From Oxytricha trifallax (lineage: Eukaryota; Ciliophora; Spirotrichea; Sporadotrichida; Oxytrichidae), in NCBI GenBank assembly GCA_000711775.1, contig ARYC01017223.1, positions 1-64,000 of the forward strand: a DNA stretch of 64,000 nt, read 5' to 3'. Below the pieces are notes generated by a model, which saw nothing but the letters and a program-made list of their open reading frames with translations, was not told where the DNA came from and did not search any database. Position numbers and translations under genes: made by a program. Below are positions 35,648 to 48,100 of this stretch, piece by piece; the stretch's first letter is position 1, and each line of letters begins with the position of its first letter.

Positions 35648-38600
35648 TTGAAAAAAATAAGGTTAATTATAGTAAATAATAATAATTGCAAAAATGCATA
35701 TCTTCATGTTACTCAATTAATTTCTCAAGATCATCTTTGTGAAGACCATAAAACAAGCAGTCTGTTTAAGCAACCGCCTTTCCATCTCTTGTCTCCTTAA
35801 ACATAACTAAATTGAATAATTGTTAAAATTATGGTTAAGACCTACCCTCAGGATCTCCGAAATGTTAGCCATCACTATATGTAGCAAATGGAAAGCCATT
35901 TTCTGCGTAAAGTCTAATTTTTCCACTTTTAATAAAGTATATTTCCTCAGCGAAGTCTCCTTCCCAATAAACGACGTCGTCTTTATCAACTTTAATCTTT
36001 CTCAGTAGTTAGACCATAGCCCAAACGAATTCGTTATTATCACAGTCTCTCAAGAATTCAATAGTGTCCAATAAACCCTGATATTTATGAATAAACACTT
36101 CATCTCTGAGTGTAATTGGGAGTTCTTAAAGCAGTTAATTCTCATCAATTCGAGAGAATAATTCGTTGTAGTTATTCTCCAAAAATTATCTGATTTTGAA
36201 GTGCAGTTCCTCAGGTAGACTAGTTTTCTTGGCGAACTCCTCTAAGGCTTTGAGTTTATTATAGAGATTTTCTGAATTTGCGTTTTCATTAGCTATTATT
36301 GAGGTTAAGTTACCAATGACGAAGGAGTAGAAACCTACTCCAAATATCATCCAAACTATACATAGAAATAGTTCTGCTATTGTATAATAAGGAGAAATTT
36401 AAAAAGTTTTCTAAAAGTAAGAAATTTTATTGTATAAGCACCAAAATCTCCGAAACCTACTGTTGATACAGTTTGCAAAGACCAATATAAACATTCCAGA
36501 TAGAGATTAGATGGCTCTTCATCAATTAGTTTCAATCTGGACACCCAAGTATCTGGGTTATTAAAGTTAAAGCATTTTTAAATTGGGAAATAGATATTAT
36601 AACTATATCAATATAAATATAAAAATATAATATAGTGAAAGACTTTTTAAGATGAAATAGTATAAAAATAAATATAAAAAACGCCATACTTTTTCCATGA
36701 ATAGCAAATTTAAAACTATTTATATGAATATATTTTAAAATAAAAATTTGTACTAAAAACTAATTTTAAATAATTCTCTTTGCATGTGATTACTCTAAAT
36801 TATATATATTTTACATTTTTGATAATAAAATCATCAACAATAATCTTAAAAAATTATAATTATTTAGTTTGTTAATTATTTATAAAATAATTAAACAATA
36901 TCATCAAACTTAGAAGCCAGATACCAGAAACATGATATCAAATGTACCGAGAAGAAGGCAAAAACCAAAGTGAAGATCATTCTGCTGACAGCAGCATTCA
37001 TCTTGATTTTGTCAAACAGTCGCTGAAGTGTCTGATTGTATCTTAATATTTTCACTATTTTGAACAGTCTCAAGATTCTAAGCAATCTATAGAGTCTGGG
37101 TAGTCTTGCAAGCCTCAGCAGTTTGTTATAATTAGCATTAGATTTTGTACTCACAGTCGAAGTTGTAGTAGTTCCATTTGCGCTTGTCGTTGAAGTGCTG
37201 GAACTCCCTGAATCTTAAGCTTCCAAGAATAAAAACCCCAAAACCCTTTTATGAGGTTTATAAGTGATTTGATTTGTAGAAAATTTGTAAGGGGTTGTGG
37301 TTATTAATAATTTTTAATGTGAAATTTTTAGTAAATTTATTTAATTTAATCACTTAAAATGGACTTTTAGATCATGTGGGAGAGGTCTGAAGTTTATCTC
37401 ACTTAACCACAACTCTATCTACTCTATTGATATGTCTGATCTTGAGTTTGGTTTTATTATTATTATTGACTCTGCCATTTGCTTAATAGATTGAGACTCT
37501 CTTGTTTTTTCAATAAATTGCTTTATTTTTTGCCTTGCATCCTTCTCGCACCTTGTAAGTAGTAATCGTTGCGAGTCATATCGCACTCAATAATTATTGC
37601 TGCTAAAGCCCACACATCCCACTGTAAGTCTCCATCTCTCCAGTCTTCTCTTTCTGGATAATAGCCTGGAGTTCCCATTACACTTCCAAGCCTTGATACT
37701 TCCACTCTTAAGGCTCTGTTGAAATCAATAATTGTTACTGTTACTGGTGAAAAGTTCAACATTATATTCACAGGCTTGAGATCTTTGTGAACTAAGCCTA
37801 ACTTATGAAGCTCTTTGATACCTTGTATTGCTTAGGTTGATATTAATGCAAGCTATCTATGATTTCTTTGATCAGTTATGAAAACTCTGAGTGTCATTTC
37901 AAAGAGTGGTATTCTGAAAGCTACATGATCTTTGGCTAGGAGAACAGCATCTAGGTTTATTAAGTATTTGCAGTCTTTAAACTTAGCCTGAGGAGTATTT
38001 AATACTCATTAGTTAACTCCATTTAATATTTATCATCACAAAGGAGATAGTTGAAAGGATATACCTTGTTAGCATACTGATGATCCTTAATAAATTTCTT
38101 GTCATAGGAGTCTTCTAGAATTAGGTAGCTTTAGAGAGAAGTATCTGAATCAATCTATGCAAGTAATGGAATTTTCTTGTATTATAATTTAATCATGATT
38201 TTATTGTCCTCTGATACTAAGAGATTGCGTGCAATCCTCACATACTCTGATTCGCTTGCTTGTTAAAGCTCAGCAACTTCAAGAGGGTCACTTGTTTTTC
38301 TTTTGTTGAACAACTTCAGTTGAGAGTCTTAATCTTCAACTTCTACTTCTTTCTTGTGTGCTTTTCTAAGATGCTTCTTTAAGTATCTTGTATGAGGGTA
38401 CTGCTTATGGCACTCAAAGCAATCATATTTTTCATCAACTTTGTCATGCTTTAAGTATACATTAGGCTTAGCTTCCTTATGAACCTTCATATGCCTGTAC
38501 CAGCTAGATTTATGAGTAAAGTCTCTTTCACACTTCTCACAAAAATATACTCCAACTTCCTCTGCTTACATTGAAATTTCATTTCTAAATTTCTCCTCCT

Positions 38601-41600
38601 CTCTGTCTCCCACACACTTGTTTGCCATTTATTTTCTATTATTAATTTCTATTTTAATAACAGAGACCTCAAGTGATAGCTCTTGTAGTTCCTTATGAGA
38701 GTTCATCTCACAGCTATCACACTTTTTATTGCTGCCAAAGGTAAATTTCATTTAGTTTGATGGAAATGCTGTTGTTTTTCTTTAAAATGTTAGCGCTCAT
38801 ATTTAAATTTTAATTTTAAATTATAAAACTGCCTCTATAACTCAGAGCTCATAAGAGAGCTTTGCAACCCTATAAGTTTTAATGGAAGTTTTTAGAGTAT
38901 TAGAGAAGAAATATGAGCACTAAGAGACTAATCAATATGGGTGAGGAAGTAACCATTTTTACTTTCAATAATAAGTTGATTATAGTACGTACCGATTTAG
39001 AAGGTGCACCTAATTAAGTACGTACTGTTTTAGGAGGTATTTTGTGATTTTATGATTAAAATTAAGGTGCTCCTAATTAAGTACTAGGATTAATTAATGC
39101 TCCTAATTAAGTACTAGCATTTTATGATTGCTCCTAATTAAGTATGTACCAATTTAAATTAAAAATATGGAACTATAACAGTAGAAATTGATATCAATCT
39201 ATGAAGTTTGAAACCAGTTCTCAAAAACTTCTCCATATCCTACTTATATGTTGACTTCCTATAGCATGCCCATATTTAATAGTATGTTTAACAGAGGTAA
39301 ATAATTGAAATCAATAAACTTAAATTTGAATATCATTTCTTAGATCTGTTAACAAGATGGAGTCATTGAATGATGCAATGAAAAGAGTGCAAGCACAAGA
39401 ATTAATTTAGAGATTTAGAGGCAAGGAGGATTTGCATCGCTACCTGGTGTAGCAAGATAATGAACTCATAGTAAATAATCTTGATTATGTAGTTGGTTTG
39501 TTCTTGCCAACAATGGAAGGTACTAAATTTCATTTCTAAGAGCGATACTTTTCGAAGAGAATAAAGCATTGAAAACTTAAGATGTAAAGTTTGCAGAGAT
39601 TCCAAACTATCCAGAAATCTCAGTGACTAACTTATACGATGATGCTATGAATGACCCAGAGGTTTCGCTGTACCTGCCTACTAAGAAGCAGTTGTCAAAT
39701 AAACTACCTGAAAGAAACTATTTCTTTGGCATACTTGCAACAATTAAAGGTGATTACTTGAAAGAAATTATTCAAGAATCTCATAAGAAAAGGTACAGCA
39801 TCTCTTCAGAAGATAAGGACAAACAAGGGATCAAGATAAGTGAGAGCTGGCTATCAGAGCTGCAGAAGCACCCTTATATTTCAAGTAAGATTTGTAGCTT
39901 AACTCTTTAGAAAAATCTGGTACTGGCATCTTCTTGATGAAGGAATAGAGCAAGCTTCACAGAGAGCGAAAGTCGCAGACAAAGTATGAAGTTAGCAAGA
40001 GACTTTATTCAAATATTTAGACTCTAGAGTCAATGAACATAGATACTGAAGCTGGCAGCAAGAGAAGAAACTTAGGAGGAGAGAAGCAAGAAATAGAAGA
40101 AAATAAAGAGAAGCCAGCTCCCTCTAAAAAGTTTTAAATGTGACTTATATATTCATTAACTTAACTACAAAACTTATTTGTATACATTCACTTTCCCATT
40201 TTTAGCACACTTTTAAGCTAATTAATTATCTACTCTCTTCGCTGAGCTTTTAATAAAGTCTACTGTATCGATAGGTAGTCATGGATAAAGTTGTATAGCA
40301 TCAGTTTCTTGTAATGACCTTTTAATATACCCCAGTATAACTCAATTCCATTAAACTATGGACTGTAAGGTACATTGAACACTGGCGTTATTCTAAGTTG
40401 ATCATAACTCTTCCTTGTTTCTTTCTTTTGTCTTATGAACAGAAAGATTATCAACTAACAGTATAATCTCTTATTCAGGATACTTCTCTCTGAGCTGTTC
40501 TAAAAATTTTATATACTGCTCTGTCTTAATAGAGTGAGGATGAATAACATAAGTTTCTAAACCAGTATCCTCACTAATTACTCCAAGAATTGCCATTGTT
40601 TATACCTTGACTTTCTAGTCATATACTTATATATTACTATGCCTCTTATACCAAGACTTCTAGATGAAAGTTTTGAAAGTAACTCCAGCCTCGTCTGCAT
40701 GTATAAACTTAATATTATTTTATTAGGCTTTCTGCATTTAATTATAAATAAAATTTAAATTGTTGTTGTAAATGGCAGAGCGAAATCAATTACTCTCTTG
40801 ATACGATTCACACCTTTGTAAGAGATACCATTTCGTTTATAGATGTTGTCTATAGACTAAGCACAGATCTTCAACTCAGGGAATTGGCGATGAAACATAG
40901 TAGCTCGTTGGTCTAAAGAGAAGTGAGCTCAATACTTCAAAGTTTTCTCATTAATAACATAGTCAATATTCTTTCATAGAAACTTTGACTTACTCTAAGG
41001 CTTAGAATTTAGCTACAATCGTTTTAATTATAGTGCTATCAGACAGTGGGTGCGAACAGTTGACGGACTTCGCTTTAAGAGTAGCGCAATAGACTTATAT
41101 TTTAGTACTGGTTTGATTTATTAACTGTATATATCACATCCACATAGCTGTTTAAACACTAAATCTATATAATCTTCATCATAAATAGACCCAAAAGCTT
41201 GCTATTTTTGTCTCGCATTTAATTAATACCCCAACACCTAACAAATTCCCTACAAATCAAAGCACTTTTATACCTCATTAAGGGGTTTTGGGGTTTTGAA
41301 TTAAGTGGGAAAAGTTGCACATAAATCCAAGAAGAACCAACTTTTCATGTAGGCCATGGCTATGAACTTTAATCTAGGATCTATTGTGCCATCAGGCATC
41401 TCCAGAGCACTGTTGAAGTTAATGAGGATGTCCAGGAAGAATAGCACGTCAACCATATATTCGAAAGCCAAAAAGGAACCTGTAGAAGCATCGTCGATGA
41501 AACAGATACGGTAGGGCATGTATGTGGCTGTATATAGAAGTAAAACTATGATTACTAAATTCCAAGAAAGCTTACAATTAAAAAAAAAGTATCTGTTAAG

Positions 41601-43210
41601 GGGTTTAAAATTATAAACTTGCTCTGAGGCATAATAATCAAAGGACAGCTCTTCTCAATAATCACAACTTCATCCTGCTTTTTCTTGCTGTTAACAAGCA
41701 GTTATCTACCAAATAACTGAATTTTGGTTCTTAATGCTTCAAACGTTGATAGAATCACGGCGGCTCCCTTTGCTTTTTGGAAAGCTCTATTCCAAAGCTC
41801 AAGAAGTCTCTGCTCTCTTTCATAGATGGACATATAGACAAGTTTTAAAAATTAATTCTAAAAAATTAAGTAATTTAACATCATTTTTAGTTCAGGATAG
41901 TCAGTGTAATCATTTTCATTAGTTATTTCAAGGTAGTTGTCCGAGTCATTTATATCAACTTTATACTTATTCTCACCCTTCCTACAACATGGTATTTTCT
42001 CACAAAATCTTGCAAATCTACTCTTTCGAATCGAAAATGATTAAGGCGATGTATCATCAGCCATTAAGTCATCGTAGTCTATGTCATCAGGCTGGTCTTT
42101 GCCATTAATTTTATTCAGTGATTTATTGAGATTCATACTATGAAGTTAATCATTCATGTTAAAACATTATTTTATTATTTAAAATTAAAAAGTCACTAAA
42201 TACATCGATGTAAATAAAGAGTTTTAAATTATTATATTATAAAAGTATATATTAGCATTGGAGAGTGACCTTTTCATAATGATTTTTCTCTTAGTATCAA
42301 TTTTCTGCTGTCTCTTGTTGAAAAGGCTTGGCTTTAAACTCAAATTATTGGCAGCATTATTGTGTTTTTCCTAATAATTACCCTCAGTTGGTGCTTAGTT
42401 GGAATTAATGTGGCTTGCTGAAGCAAATTTGATGTTATTCCTGGGTGTCTGAAAGTTATTATTCATTGGTCCATTTCCACTGCCACTTCCATCTTCAACC
42501 ACGAAACTGCCCATTTTATTGCCTCCTTTGACCATCTGATCCAATATGTTTCTCTTACTCTACTACTCTCCCAACTACTTAATCTACTGAATTCTATTGA
42601 ATAAATTGGAAATGTCTTCGTTTGCTTTGTTGTCCGAGTGCTTCCTGGTGTTGCTTGTGTGTTTACTACTGTTCCTGTCTTTGCTTGGTTGCTCATTTTT
42701 GTAATTAAAGATTCTCTATTTGCTATGTGGTGTTTTATCTTTGTTGTCTGCGTTTCTTGGGGAGGGCAGGTAGGGCATTTTAAACATAGGGGAACGGTTC
42801 AGGTTTGTCAGGTTTATAGAGGTGTCGTCTCCCAAGTTTGATATAGACGATGGCAACATAAAGTCTGTTTTCTAAAACAGAGCAAGTTATAAGTCAATGT
42901 TTTAATTAAAAAAGCGTAAGATTATTTTCACAATATTTGAAGAAAAATATTTAATGATAAAGAGAGATTTATAAAATGGATAATTGCTCATTATGCTTAA
43001 AATCACAATTGTAAAAGCATAATTTTTATGAAGATAAGTATTTTTCATGATAAATAGAATTAAAAAACTTACATCTTCTGATTATTTTCGATATTAAGCC
43101 TTCTTTTCATCTTCAATGACAGAGAGAGTATTATTGTTATTATTGGCATTCTTTGAAGATTAATTTTGATCTGGAGTGAGCTTCTTCAAACTTCTGTTAT
43201 CATTAATCAT
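35628..43210 (-). CDS. cyclic-nucleotide-gated type K+ channel, interrupted by a TBE
   Basis: ATG 43,208-43,210 (MINDNRSLKKLTPDQ), then a long Asn/Ser-rich cytoplasmic N-terminus (42.25-42.88, 41.84-42.15 kb), KAKGAAVILSTFEALRTK, S1 (WNLVIIVLLLYTATYM), S2-S3 (MVDVLFFLDILINFN), an Arg-rich S4 (RLPRLYRLLRILRLFK), S5, pore with filter T-V-G-F-G-D (36.48 kb), S6 (MIFGVGFYSFVIGNLT), C-linker and cyclic-nucleotide-binding domain (YWEGDFAEEIYFIKSG). Typical of the CNG/EAG/HCN superfamily, plasma or ciliary membrane. IESs: 36,388-36,427 (pointer TATTGTATAA), about 36,565-36,890, the TBE 37,231-41,298, about 41,590-41,620 and others upstream. TGA in frame at 35,628 overlaps the next gene, so the true 3' end may be earlier. 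Paralogue at 45.1-50.5 kb. Confidence 0.85.
36388..36427. other. IES, pointer TATTGTATAA
   Basis: 40 bp between 10-bp pointers at 36,378-36,387 and 36,428-36,437, just after the selectivity filter; excision gives F-G-A-Y-T-I-A-E-L in frame. Confidence 0.9.
37330..38628 (-). CDS. TBE zinc-finger plus kinase-like protein
   Basis: ATG 38,626-38,628 (MANKCVGDREEEKF). Two C2H2 zinc fingers near the N-terminus (CEKCERDFTHKSSWYRHMKV and CFECHKQYPHTRYLKKHLRK blocks) are followed by a kinase-like domain with HKDLKPVN and D-F-N in place of DFG, then M-G-T-P-G-Y-Y-P-E and QWDVWALAA. This matches the accessory ORF of TBE elements that carries zinc-finger and kinase domains. Frame is open through the C-terminus with TAA/TAG as Gln; I found no clear TGA before the left terminal repeat, so the 3' limit is approximate. 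The DFN change suggests altered catalysis. Confidence 0.8.
39358..40141 (+). pseudogene. TBE small accessory ORF (about 22 kDa), frame broken
   Basis: ATG 39,358 (MESLNDAMKRVQAQELIQ) continues to about 39,520, where the frame must shift to reach KTQDVKFAEIPNYPEISVTN and the rest (AMNDPEVSLYLPTKKQLS). A second shift near 39,890 is needed for TGIFLMKEQSKLHRERKSQT and the Lys/Glu-rich end before TGA. The end aligns with bases 1-30 of the window in the other TBE. Function of this TBE protein is unknown. Confidence 0.65.
40190..41205 (-). pseudogene. TBE transposase (about 42 kDa), decayed
   Basis: N-terminal block GSIYDEDYIDLVFKQLCG and a helix-turn-helix-like RSPSTVRTHCLIALQLKR are followed by TGA near 40,975 and a frame change. 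The next block DYVINEKTLKY has TGA (40,929-40,931) where the first TBE has W. Then FHRQFPELKICAQSIDNIYK, H-A-D-E-A and LVDNLSVHKTKE, parts of the DDE transposase domain, with another shift before V-P-Y-S-P-Q-F-N-G-I-E-L-Y-W. At least three disabling changes, so this copy cannot make a full transposase. Confidence 0.75.
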
Positions 43211-43423
43211 TCTGATTTATATATTATTATTACAATTATTTAGATTTTTATTATCACTTCATGTTTTACACACTTTGAATTTCGATAAATACGCTTTATT
43301 TTATATGTATTTTCTATATTAAATTGCGCTTTAGTAAAACAATAATGAATCATTTTAAGATAAATTCAAGCATTAAATAAATAAATTGTTAATTAAGTGT
43401 ATGTGATTGAGACATTGAGTGAA
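43211..43423. other. short AT-rich spacer between channel and NOP14-like genes
   Basis: No coding frame; lies between the channel start and the stop of the next minus-strand gene. Confidence 0.5.
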
Positions 43424-45011
43424 TCACATTTCATCCTTGATGGTGCCTGCTTTGTATACTGTTTTGTTGTACTGATTTCTCTTATAGCTCATCTCCTGCT
43501 CTCTCTGCACTTGAATCATTGTGGTATCTTTTCTCAATTCTCTCAATGCGTGATTTAAAAGTATACAGTTACAATAGTTTTAAGGTTTCAGTGAAAAATT
43601 AGAAAAATGTATAAAGTAGCTTAAGAACCAAGAAAAGAGTGAGAATAAATATTTGAGTGATTTTGGTTCTTCTTCAATTTGCGCTTCATTTCTTTTTCAT
43701 CTATTGGTTTCTTGACTCCTCTCAAGTCCTTGAAAGTCATGAAATCTTCCTCAATTAAAGGTGCAAATGTTGGTAGTTAGTAATTATATATATCATAGAT
43801 TAAATGCGTAATTCTACAGACTTAATAAATATAATCAATAGTAGTGGCTTAAGCTTCTTTGCCAATAGTTGAAGATAAACCAACTGTACATCTTAATCCA
43901 AATCATCAACAATCAGAGATTGAGAATATTAGGAGGGAATATTTTTCAAAGATGCCTTTAAAGCCTTATTGACCTCAATGATCTAAAGTTGAGGAGCTAC
44001 TCCAGTATCTTTTAACAATTATTTGTATGCGTAGTAGAGAGAGATAAATGACTTGAGTAATGTGACATTTTTAGAGTGAGCCTTTTTGCCAATTAAAGTT
44101 GCCAATCTCAAGACAATATTGGTAAACCTTTCTGTAATATAATTATTCATTAGAAACTCATACTTTTATTTTAATTGCTGGATTGAACTTCTTCTTGAGT
44201 GATTGACAAATTTGAATATCATTAGTAGCGATTGAAACAATCTCTTGAACGTTTCCCTTCATGATTTTCTCTGAAATCATGTACAATGTGAGCATGTCTA
44301 CTAAATAACCTCAAGTAATTTAGAGTTCTCTGGGCACTCCAATATCTCTATAAACACCCTCTACAATTCAACTATTGACTCCAACAATGATTTCACTCTC
44401 TCCTCATTGCTCTACTCACCATTTTGAGTTTCACCATCTCTAATCATTTTAATGCTCTGGACCACTTTGACAAGCTTGGTTTTCATGTAGCTTGCAAATA
44501 TGCTTCCATTCCAGCTGCAAAGTTCCTTCAAGTGTTTGCTTATTGATTTTGGAGACTTTTCTTGTTTGAGGTAGTATCTGAGTAAGTTTATTATGAAAAT
44601 TGTGAATTTCTCAGCGGCTTCAGCTTTAGTGTTTACTTCTGGATTGTGATACTCTCTGATTCTCTAGATAATTAAACTTACATAAATTTCATGAACACTC
44701 ACCTCTTCATTATAACTCTTAAAAGCAAATATATAAATAATGATCATTTGGTCTTCTTCACTTTAATCAGCGAGCAGCTCTTTAAGGTCTTTTAGTGTTT
44801 TTGGCAAATCATACACGAACTTTAATTTATCTGTTTTCTCCTGCTAGTCAGTAAGCTTGATTAACTTTAAGTTTTTCTCCTTCTAATCAGCATTATCGGC
44901 ATCGTTGCCATCTCCGTTTATATCTCTGTTTCTCTTGACGAATTTCTAATGTGAGTTGGCTTGTCTCTGAGATTTAGACTGCCTGGTCATTGTTCTGGTT
45001 GCGTGTCCCAT
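43424..45011 (-). CDS. NOP14: NOP14-like nucleolar protein (C-terminal portion)
   Basis: TGA 43,424-43,426; ATG candidate 45,009-45,011 (MGHATRTMTRQSKSQRQ). Helical repeats follow (KFVYDLPKTLKDLKELL, ISKHLKELCSWNGSIFASYM, VDMLTLYMISEKIMKGN, FTNIVLRLATLIGKKAHS). The end, F-A-P-L-I-E-E-D-F, KRKLKKNQNHALRELRKD and a basic tail, matches the C-terminal signature of NOP14 (a P-x-FEE-x-F segment, then K-x-A-L-R-E-I/L-R-K-D), an SSU-processome protein for 40S assembly. At roughly 470-530 residues it is shorter than typical NOP14 (over 800), so an N-terminal part may be elsewhere or lost. IESs: 43,557-43,656 (pointer AAATCAC), an 8-bp candidate at 44,300-44,309, and another near 43,780-43,850. Confidence 0.65.
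43557..43656. other. IES, pointer AAATCAC (minus strand)
   Basis: 100 bp between copies at 43,550-43,556 and 43,657-43,663; excision gives K-N-Q-N-H-A-L-R-E-L in frame. Confidence 0.85.
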
Positions 45012-45124
45012 TTTTATTGAATACTATTTCTTATAATTAATAATTAATACTATAATAATAATTAGTTGAGATGCTGTAATAAATGAGCTACAACCGGTAG
45101 GTCACCAACTAAAACAAACAACTC

Positions 45125-48100
45125 ATGCTTGATAATTATAATAATGCATTCAATTATGGGGGTCCTGGTGGTTAAAGTTCTAATAGTGCAGGTAATGTGG
45201 GCAATAATGGGGGAGTGCACTTAAGAGTTGGCAGTAGAGGCGGGCCTGGCTTTGAAAGAATGAATTCACCTAACAAGCTAGCATAAATTAAAAAAATCTA
45301 TTATTAAATAAAAAATGAGGGATATCAAGATTTATAAATTTATTAATACCAGAAAGAAAATTTGCTATTAAATTCGATTAAAATGTCTGATTAAATAAAA
45401 TTAAAATCAATTTTATGATTTAAGCATTATAAAATCAGTAAAAACTCAAAAAAATATAAATATTTTAATATGAAATTTATTAGGAAAAAAATAAGGAATT
45501 ATCAGCATGTTTATTTGTATCATAAAATTTATTGTAGTAGTTATAAGCTTTAATTGATAGAAATAATTTTTTATTCACTCTTTTGATTTCATTATAATTA
45601 TAATTTCTTTTGTAAAAAACATTAATATTTATGCTTTACAAAAAACTGTTTCATAATGAATTAATTCTTCTACTTATTTATTAAATTACATTAATAGTGA
45701 AACAATATAATTTATTTTGATCAAGCCAGGGATATTCGGCCACTAATCTTCATTACTCAAAACCCCAGTGAAGCATGACTCCACCAAGAATGTCTACTAA
45801 AATCAGCACTCTTTGGGTGGGCACTTCATTCAAATCCAGGAGGAGCTTCCAGTGGACAACGGCAGCAAGAACATCATCGCATGGAACAAGCAATAAACAC
45901 AAAAACAGAAAAACTAGAAACAACTCAAGATTTAATTGCTAAATTTGGACAATGAAATTCAGAGACAAGCTCCAATCTAACGTTATGATACCACTTCACA
46001 TGCCCTCTAGAAAAAGGGCAAATCTGATTAATAGATTTATGGGGCAAGCAACTCCATAAATCAAATCTCAGAGGAGGCTGAAGAGAAAAGTAGCAATCAA
46101 GGGAAAATCATGTCTAAGAGAGGCGCTAATTTGAGCTTTAAAGATGATCTTAATAACTCATCAGTAGACTTATTGAAATCTCCGAAAACCAACAAGAAAG
46201 CACTGGAGCTGGCTGATTAGCTGCCGTGGTGGCAGAAATGCTTGCGAATGTGTAGACGTGGGAAGTAGCACAAACTTAATCATGATAACGAAGATTAGTA
46301 TTCAGAGGGAGAAAGTGATACAGAGTTTGAAACTCCCTTAAAATATATCAATTTATAAATAGAATTATTATAATTTTAATTTTTATTCAATAATAGATAG
46401 AATAAACGTATTATAGTTAGTTAAATTATTAGGAAATTAATATTAAGGGTAAATAATTCTAAAGGTAAGTCTCCCTCCCGATTTCCTCTTCGGAAGCACT
46501 AATTTTGGTCATCATAAAACTCGACTGTCGTCCAAACTCATATCCTTTATTCCATCTAGGCACTCCGAATTTCCAAGCCGGGCATGTGCTGTAATTTAAC
46601 GTTTACCAGCTCAGGACCAGTATCCTATGCTTTTTACCAGTTAATAATACCATTCAATCTTATTTTCGAACCTTCTACCCTATCAGAATTGTTCATTGGA
46701 CCAAGCATCCGTCTGAACAGTAAATCCGAAACATTTAAATATGTTATATAAAACTCCATTTGTCAATTAAGAACAAAGATGAGGTGATAAGAAAATTATA
46801 TTAAAATATGATTATTATTGGCATAAATTAATAATTTTTCATATAATTATCAAAACTATTGGCTCGATAAATTTCTGTCTAACTAACCAAGGTGTGCTAA
46901 GTTTATTTTATATTTTATGTTCAATCAATAAAAAATTAAGCTTTAATTATCCCATTATATACTATAATTTAATTATTTGTTTAATATCACTAACCTGAAT
47001 GCCATATCATCACATATTCATATTATTCCTTTCATTATATTAATATTATAAAATATTTTGCATTTTGCATATTTCCATAATTTATACAAATAAATATATT
47101 TGCCTAACTAAATTGTCAATTATATTTATTATCCCTATAGCAAATTGAAGTTCCAAGAGCAGTAAGACAGAGTAAAATACTTGTGGCACAGAGCTTTCTT
47201 AAAAGCCAAGGGGGCTGCGCACATCCTCGCAAAATTCGGGGAATTAAACAAGAAAATTTATCTCTATGGTGCTGCCAGAAAAGGAGAGGAGCATGAAGAC
47301 CCTCAGACTGTTATGATTAGAAGTAAGCGATGCATTATAATGCCAGATGATAAAATTAAAAGTTATTGGAATTTGGTCATTACAATACTGCTCCTGTATA
47401 CAGCTTCGTATAAGCAAATTTTTTCATTATACAAACTCATAGAAACAAATCAAATTAATTTAATGATTATATTAAATGTTCGTATGTGCCATTCAGGATA
47501 GCATTTGTAGATGAAAACCCAACATACATGATAGTTATGGATACCTTAATGGATTTGATCTTCTTCACTGACCTTGTTTTATCGTTTTTTTCTGCCTATG
47601 AAGATAAAAAAGTGGGCATTGAGGTGCGACACAAGCAAATAGCCATAGCCTACTTTAAAAGTTGGTTCGTACTTGATTTACTTTCCTGTGTCCCAATTTA
47701 ACTTATGGAATTACAGCTGGAAAGTGAGACTTAAAGTTCTGGTGGAAAGAAATCTCAAACTTCAAGCGTAAAGCTTTTACGTCTAACTCGATTGCCTAGA
47801 CTTTACCGACTGATTAGAATCATTAGACTGTTTAAAATGCTTAGATTATTTAAGTAACAAAGTTCCATGAAACGGCTGTTTGATTCTATAAAAATGAATG
47901 CTGGAATTGTGAGAATGATTAGTGTTACTATTACTGTGTTCTTTTTAGTGCATTTAGTTGGGTGTTTTTGGTTTTTAAGTGCTAAATTGGATGATTTTAA
48001 TCCTGATACTTGGGTAGTCAGACTTGGATATATGGATGTTGAACCCAGCGGATAATCCAAAATATTCTTATACATAATAGCTTAAAAATCATTCAAAATT

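Larger units (their letters stand above)
37231..41298. mobile_element. complete TBE transposon (4068 bp) inserted in the K+ channel gene
   Basis: Ends are C4A4-containing terminal inverted repeats of about 78 bp (left from 37,231; right to 41,298), very similar to each other and to the TBE end at 1192. Target duplication AAT at 37,228-37,230 and 41,299-41,301 fits the ANT rule. Three genes in the known TBE arrangement: kinase/zinc-finger (-), small ORF (+), transposase (-). It sits between S3 and S4 of the channel; removing the element with one AAT keeps the channel in frame. Confidence 0.95.

Noticed and set aside
42463-42696. Minus-strand ORF starting MSNQAKTGTVVNT as the channel N-terminus
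   Set aside because: A different frame of the same strand is open far longer (from about 42,880 down to 42,250) and continues the Asn/Ser-rich channel N-terminus.
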